Part shown: piece by piece, positions 57,580 to 64,000 of the stretch | How the letters are laid out: every line of letters starts with the position of its first letter | Numbering within the stretch: the stretch's first letter is position 1 | The notes under the pieces: generated by a model | Databases searched by the model: none | What the model saw: the letters and a program-made list of their open reading frames with translations, nothing else | What the model was told of the DNA's origin: nothing | Made by a program: the position numbers and the translations under genes | From: Vandiemenella viatica | Taxonomy: Eukaryota; Arthropoda; Insecta; Orthoptera; Morabidae | Length of the DNA stretch: 64,000 nt | Assembly: GCA_031002005.1 (NCBI GenBank) | Contig: JARYHS010011408.1 | Location: forward strand, 215,212,402-215,276,401 | Reading direction: 5' to 3'

Positions 57580-59070
57580 CTGGGTGACCGATGTTCGCTC
57601 GGTATCTTTCGATTTCTGTTCAGTATCCAAGATTTCGAGTAAAGTTTGATTAAAGTATAAGGCTTGAAGGCTTCCTAGGCGTTTTGAGGTGCACAGTTAA
57701 CCAAAGACAAGTTTAACTAACATCAGTAGGCTTACTGGTACCTGAACCTTCTACGTAATGAGGTTAGAGCCGTTTTCGAGAAACCAAATACAAAAGTTGC
57801 TCCTTTTTTTTTTTTTTAATCGTGTTAAAAACTTGAAAATCAAAACGTTATCTACATGTGAAATTTCATCCAAATCGCTAGATCCATTTGCGAGACGGCC
57901 TCGCAAATTGCTTAAAAAAAAATAAAAAAAAAAAATAAAAAAATAAATAAATAAATAAATAAAAAATAAATAAAAAACAAAAAAAAAATCCACCAAAAGC
58001 ATTATGTCTATATGGTGGAAATGTACTTTCAATGTTTTATTTTGTACCTAGTGGTTTTTGTTAGGTTGAAATACGGCCTGGACCAAAAGAAACGTCGCCA
58101 AAAGCACAAGGAACTATACCTATAACTGATTTTTGACATGCTATATCCCGAAAACCAAGAAAATTTATTATTTATTTTCGATATGTTTCATCGAGTACTA
58201 TGAGAATTCATCATCAGGTTGTGACGTCAATAGAACATCATCTGTGCTATATTTATTCACTCCGATAAAACTATGCTCATACCTCGCAGTAATCTCACAT
58301 CTTCTGATCAGCATTTCAAAATGATAATAAAACAATTTTCATAAGAAGTAACCTTCGTTATAAACAATAAAGCACAAGGTCAGACGATTCAAAAGGCAAG
58401 ATTCTATTTATCATAACCCGTTTTTTCGTATGTGCACTCGCACGTGGCTTTTCAGGAATTTCTAGATGTATTAATATTTAATTATGCACTTTATTATCAA
58501 ACTCTACTCGAAATCTTGTATATTGAACAGAAATCGAAAGATGTTTTATAATTAAGGTGGTAGTATTTAATGGCTAACTAACAACCACTATTTATAGTCA
58601 AAAAGTAAACGATGATTACTTTATAACTGGTACCGGTAATATTAATTTCAAAGAAGTTTCTGTAAAGTTATCACCTCTGATAAAACCATTGATAAATTTT
58701 TAATTATCTTTCTTTTTAAATGTTTTACAATTGAACTTGCAGTGCTAATATTTCCACGGGTCAGCCAGTATACAAGAACTGTTCGTTTACTTATTCTTTG
58801 GAATCAAAGAAAAACTATTTGTAGGCTTTCTGGTACCTGAATTGTCTACGAGATGGCGCTAGTGCCGTTTTCGATATACGGAGTGACAAAATTGTTCATA
58901 TTTTGTAATCTCGCTTTTTAGTAGGGAAGACAACTATTCAGGTAATCTTAAAAGTCAAAACATTATCTAAATACCAAATTTCATGCAAATCGTCACAGCC
59001 GTTTCCGAAATCCGAAATATATATATATATATATATACAAGAATTGCTCGTTTAAAGATATAAGATAAGA
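57580..59070 (-). repeat. 1.45-kb dispersed repeat, copy 2 (inverted)
   Basis: Reverse complement of the repeat at 24590-26045, including the AACGCCTAGGAAGCC landmark near 57675, a CTGATGATGAATTC block at about 58205-58225 (minus) and the 'GAGATGGCGCTAGTGCCGTT' landmark near 58850. A long A-rich stretch with AAAT repeats (about 57912-57988) interrupts it, and a TA run lies at 59016-59036. Confidence 0.8.
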
Positions 59071-61360
59071 TAGGCTTTATTAAAAGAGAGCATCATGACA
59101 TAGTTGAATACTATACCTTTCAAAAAAAATATTATCTAAGTTATTATTTTTATTTTTATACTTAATATAACTGAAGCAATAAGCAAAATATATAGACGAA
59201 ATATATCTGTATAAAATCGGTGGATTAACATTTTCGAATTGCAACAAGCAAAATTTATTAAACACATTGATGGTCACTATTACTTTCAATTTTCCAAATC
59301 AGCGTATTTTTCTGATAAGTCATTAATCATTTTCTTTTTTTAATTTTTGTTTAATATATCCTGCTTTTCAATCCCCGTCTTACAGATTTAGTAAAATGTG
59401 TGAATAAATTTAAAACATGTTATCATCCAGGAAAACTAAATTCAGGGACTAATTTTTCAGTACCATTAAATCTCCAAAATACCAAGTTATTCAACGAATT
59501 ATTTATGAAAAAATCAATTTGTATGGAGCGGCTAATAATGGAATGTATCTTGGTTTAGCACCTTGGTTCACGTGATGGACAGATTAGGCAATGATAGCTC
59601 ATGAAATTTTGAGCTAATTAAAAGAAATAAACAAAAAAAAACTTTCGTTGTGACGGTATTATTTTATTATATCGTTCATAATTTTAAAGTAATTTTTAAT
59701 AGTTACGTTTTTAAGGTTAAATTAATTATTAATTATTTATGCAATTTTTAATAACTTTGTTCCCTACATTTGCAGTTTTATACTCTTCAAATGAATTAGT
59801 ATAATCTATCTGTCTATCTATATATCCCTATAAAACTAAAACCGGATAAATTTGTGTTTGAATAATTTAGAAACTAGTGAGCATATTTCGATGGGGTTTT
59901 CACCATTTTAATGCTTGAATCTCAATTGATTGGTTTGGTATGTCTTATGTTTCAACATTACATTACGCCAGAGCTAAAAATAAAATTCTGAATATTTGGT
60001 GACAAATGCCAAAGATCGAATCACTAGATGTTGCATACTCCACACTAAAGACACAACTAGACCATAGTCTTTAATGAAAGTAATGAAAGCAATTTACGAT
60101 AATAACTATTTTTGCATACTCCACACTACACAAAACTTGAAATATTATTTCCTTTAATTACGGGTGTTTATTTTTTAAACGTCATCGATGGCCATATTGA
60201 ATGCGAGAAACTAATAACCAAAAATAACAGAGATTTTCTTTGATCACAATTCCTGTTGCACAACTACAATGTCTCTGCCCATTTACAGTTTAGGAAAACT
60301 GAAAGTTTTCGTATTACATTCTGCGCTATACACCTGAGTTTCTGACACAATCTAGGTTTTTAATGGTGTAATAATGCATTTAAGTTCTCGAGATATCAAA
60401 TGTCAGCTAAAATATCTGGCGTTTGGAGCTGAGATTAGATTCGTTCTGTTCTCAGTAATTAATGCGTAGGCTGATAGTTTTTTATATAAAGACTTTAGTA
60501 TTGCAAATAAAAAGAGTATAAAACAACAAACCAGCATTTATTCTTTTTATAATTTATTGCGTTGTTCAGTAATACAGCAATGCAGTTTCTATCATAACCA
60601 TGCAGCCACAGATTGTAACTCTCTGAAACAAATCGACAGTAATGAATTTCTTTTTTCGTATATCGCTTAGTTCTGAATACTTGATATACAACTCTGAATA
60701 CCTTATACTCAACTATACAGGTACGGAATAGATTTTAATTTTGAGCCCCAGTGCCAGATGAAGTAGCATAATGAGAAAATTTTTAGCTCCTGTGGCAGCT
60801 GAGAAAGCATAATGACACACATCCAATGTTGGATGCTGTGAAAACTCGTTCAAAACCGATTCAGCAGTTTTCAGGTGAGGCTAGATTATTTGTAAAATAA
60901 ATGTGTCACAACGTGTTAAGACATATGTTAAATTTTAATTTTGACCCTAGGCTTTCAAATTCAGAAAATCCATTCAAAATATGTATTTCATGCGTCATTC
61001 TGGAATAAACAGACACATTCCAGATACATTTTTAATTTTTTATGTATGTGGATTGTGTTAGTGCGCGTAGGTACGCATCAAAATACTTACAACATATTAC
61101 GAAACAGAAAAATTTAAAACACTCTGTATTTACGACAAACTGTCACTGACCTTAACGGAATACAACCAACCTGAACAAAATGCACACAACATATCAACAT
61201 CACTGTTATATTTGTTGGTGTGTGAATAAAATTTTTGTATTGGAATTGTATAGCAAAACGAAAGTATTCCCGTAAAAAAAAGTCCGAAAAGATACTTATT
61301 GAATAAAAAAAAGTTTATTGACATCTCTGTGATATCTGCTGCTGCAATATAGGGACTTGG
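59071..61360. other. AT-rich non-coding stretch
   Basis: No gene recognised. A CTGT/CTAT-rich microsatellite-like run at about 59805-59825 is followed by 'AAAACCGGATAAATTTG', a typical start of an insect interspersed repeat. The rest has no landmark shared with other parts of the window. Confidence 0.35.
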
Positions 61361-61364
61361 CTCT

Positions 61365-63540
61365 GAACTGTTCTATACGCACTACCACTTTAAGCACCAA
61401 ATCCCGAAAAATTCTTTTTTAATTTATGATTTTTATGTAACTGGAGACCTTAATCTTTAAAACGATATGATATTGATCGATTTCGGCCAAGTGTAGAAGA
61501 AGATAAATGGCTTGTAATAAAAAAGAACACGCTGTAGAAACAACATTGATACTTTTGCCCTTTAAGGGTCAAATCCCAAGAAAAATCCTTTTATAAAATA
61601 CGGTGTGACCATAGCAGCCAACTTGGTCTTTAAAATGATCCCTCATTTATCGATTTCGGTTAGTTATCAAGTGAGGTAAACAACAAAAAAGTTTTAGAAA
61701 TAATGATATTTTTGTCCAGTAAGGGTTGAATTTGGAGAAAGTTTTTGCTTAAAATATATTGTGACCAAAGCGGATAATTTAATACTTAAAACGATACCTC
61801 ATTTATTAACTTCTGTTAGGTATCTGGTGACAGAAAAATGCGTTGTAGAAATACTAATACTTTTGCCCTCTAAGGGTAGAATTTTGAAAAATTTATTTCT
61901 TAAAATGTGGTGTAACGGAATTGAAGACCTTACGAAGACCCTAGTCTTTAAAATGATACCTCGTTTATCAATTTTATTTAATTATCACAGGAGAAAAATG
62001 ATTCGATACACAAAAAACGCATTTTAGAAATACTGATATTTATGCCTTTTAAGAGTTAAATACAGAAAAATTCATTTCTTAAAATGTGATGTCACCACAG
62101 CGGAAACCTTAATTTTTAGAATGATACCACATTTTTCTATTACGGTTAATTTATGGGAGACACAAAAAAGCGTTAAAAAACCATTTATACTTTTTCCCAT
62201 TAAGGGTTAAATTCCAAAAAAAAAAAAAAAAAAAAAATTGTTTCTTAATATATGATTTCACCAAAGCTGAGTCATTACTCTTCATACTCCTACTTCATTT
62301 ATCGATTTTGGTTAGATATCCCGTGTGATAAATGGTTCGAGACACAAAAAACGTGTGGCGGAAACACATCGTGGCCTTAGCAGTTGTCAGCGCAGTTCCG
62401 TCGTTGTCGCGGCGGCTCCTAGCGCAGTAGCAACGATGCTCCCTGAAGAGTAACCGTGGCAACGATAAAACAACCAGAGAGTACACCGTTGGCGAGGCTT
62501 ACAAAACACAGAGATGACATTGCCGCCAATACAGAAGCCGAAAGTAATATTAACAGTCGCAATGTTATGATATTTCAATGTAATGTAATGTACATATGTG
62601 TATGTGTTAATGGTTATATTAAATGCATGGATAAGGTTTCGTCAACCATATCGTAAACTACGATATTGTTTATATGGGCAACGTAACCCCATAAATGCCT
62701 TTTAGAAAAATTGTCATTTTAGCCCTTTAAGGGCCGAATTACGAAAAATTCTTTTCTTAAAATATAATGTTACCACAGGGGAGACATTAATCTTTAATAT
62801 GATACCTCATTTATCTATATCGGTTAGATATCAAGTGAGATAAATGGCTCGTGACACAAAAATGCGTTGTAGAAGCATTTATACTTTTTTCTTTAAGGGT
62901 TGAATTCCAAAAACCATCTTTCTTGAAATGTGATGTCACCAAATCTGAGACATAACTCCTCATAATCTTACTTTATTTATCGATTTTGGTTAGATATCCA
63001 GGGAGATAAATGGCTTGAGACACAAAAAATGGATTTTAGAAAAATTGACATTTCTAAATTTTGAATTATGAAAAATTCCTTTCTTAAAATATAATGTTAC
63101 AACGGCGGAGACCTTTAGTCTTTAATATGATACCTCATTTATCTATATCGGTTAGATATTAAGGGAGATAAATGGCTCTTGACATAAAAACGCATTGCAA
63201 AAATATTGATACTTTTGCACTTTAAGGGTCGAATTCCGAAAAAAGTCTGTCATAGTATATGACGTCACTAAAGCGGAGATCTTAATCTTAAAAATAATAC
63301 CCCATTAAACGATTTCAGATAGGTATCCAGGGAGATAAATGACTTGTAACACAGAAAACAGCAGTTTAGAAATATTGACTTTTTGCTCTTTAAGGGTCTA
63401 ATTCCGAAAACTTCATTTCTTAAAATATGATGTGACAAAAGTGGAGACCATAAGATTTAATATGACACCTCATTTATTGATTTCGGTTAAGTATGATGGA
63501 AGATACAGGCTTGTGACAAAAAAATGCCGTATAGAAATAA
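61365..63540. repeat. ~165-bp satellite array
   Basis: About a dozen diverged units of roughly 150-180 bases. Landmarks are CTTTAAGGGT-like (61559, 61719, 61866, 62045, 62200, 62726, 62892, 63222, 63393), 'ATGATACCTCATTTATC' and 'GATTTCGGTTAGATATC'. A non-satellite segment at about 62340-62700 splits the array. The array has no coding frame. Confidence 0.85.
62340..62700. other. GC-richer insertion inside the satellite
   Basis: The unit landmarks stop at a 'GAGACACAAAAAACG' phrase near 62339 and resume near 62700. Between them is sequence with 'GTCGTTGTCGCGGCGGCTCC' and 'CTAGCGCAGTAGCAACG' and no satellite words. Small frames on both strands are unconvincing. No clear target duplication was found. 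Confidence 0.5.
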
Positions 63541-63699
63541 TATATATGTTTGCAATGGAGCGCTTGCTCCGGTGGCAATTTCCCTATACACCTATTTTTT
63601 CCTTTTGCTTTTCCCACATACTTTTTCTCTCTACTAATTTCAACTTTAAATTATTTTCTGAAATATCGCTTATCGGTAGTTCTCGAAATACCGGAAGAT

Positions 63700-64000
63700 A
63701 AAAATCAGCTATATGTACTGTTCCTTGTGTCTTTGACAACGTTTTTAATCTGGGCCGCATTTCAAACCAACAACAATCGCTAGGAAGAAAACAAGAGTAA
63801 ACTTTTTTCGAGATACAGACAACGTATTATTGAGGATTATTTTAGTTCTGTTGCAGTTCATACTTATGGAGTATTATGAAATTAATTGTTATGATCTATG
63901 CTACGCTTTTTTTTAATCCTGAGGTAGACAATGTTAATATTATCAAAAATGTATTTAGCAATATATTTCATGTATTTAAGTGTACCTGTATCTTTATTTT
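63700..64000 (+). repeat. Dispersed repeat with TGGGCCGCATTTC module, cut by the window edge
   Basis: 'TTCCTTGTGTCTTTGACAAC', 'CTGGGCCGCATTTCAAACC' and 'CGCTAGGAAGAAAACAAG' match the module series at 25258-25340 and 42480-42570. The last 130 bases ('GAAATTAATTGTTATG') follow the 28440 and 35500 copies. Confidence 0.6.

Noticed and set aside
61365..63540. CRISPR-like array
   Set aside because: Units are diverged, variable in length and have no constant repeat with unique spacers; the context is eukaryotic. It is satellite DNA.

Overview
The window is eukaryotic and reads as insect DNA. It is AT-rich, dominated by transposable elements, and has long introns and almost no long open frames. The mobile-element mix (mariner, Tigger/pogo, hAT-like, CR1/jockey-type LINEs, tRNA-derived SINEs and a gypsy-type element with an env-like third frame) and the presence of a ZAD zinc-finger domain point to an insect with a large genome. 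A polyneopteran such as an orthopteran is my guess and cannot be proved from the sequence.

The main host feature is one multi-exon gene on the minus strand that is easy to miss because its exons are short. Six exons (44669-44581, 41152-40977, 40802-40644, 23047-22842, 19078-18932, 13099-12731) join with matching intron phases (2,1,1,0,0,0) into 382 open codons. They encode an N-terminal THAP zinc finger, a short linker, a ZAD (zf-AD) domain split over exons 4 and 5, and a long acidic region. No stop is reached, so the 3' end (in ZAD proteins usually a C2H2 finger array) lies in unrecognised exons at 1-12730 or beyond the left edge. The likely product is a nuclear DNA-binding, self-associating transcription factor or chromatin protein.

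The introns are filled with mobile elements. Left of exon 6 lie a degraded DDE-type transposon (320-2090), a LINE 3' end, a ~188-bp tandem repeat split by a solo LTR (3171-4267), a Tigger relic (7370-8810) and two SINEs. Intron 5 carries a second Tigger relic and another array of the ~188-bp repeat. Intron 4 carries a palindromic element and an LTR fragment. Intron 3 (17.6 kb) carries a mariner with both ends, a 1.45-kb repeat, a hAT-like element with a nested palindrome, several LINE and SINE copies and a second mariner relic.

Upstream of the gene (46-64 kb) lie a second copy of the DDE-type transposon with a nested palindrome, a complete gypsy-type element (49035-57091) with nearly identical LTRs and a 4-bp target duplication, an inverted copy of the 1.45-kb repeat, and a ~165-bp satellite array (61.4-63.5 kb). 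The gypsy element carries gag, pol and an env-like frame on the minus strand. It has a slippery heptamer at the gag stop and three apparent one-base deletions in base runs, so it is young but probably defective as sequenced.

The most unusual structural signal is a pair of long palindromic elements (31386-31697 and 46539-47145). Each has an 11-12 bp target duplication and a ~31-33 nt extension on one side only, and one carries hammerhead-ribozyme-like pairing. This resembles the inverted terminal-repeat layout described for Penelope-like elements.
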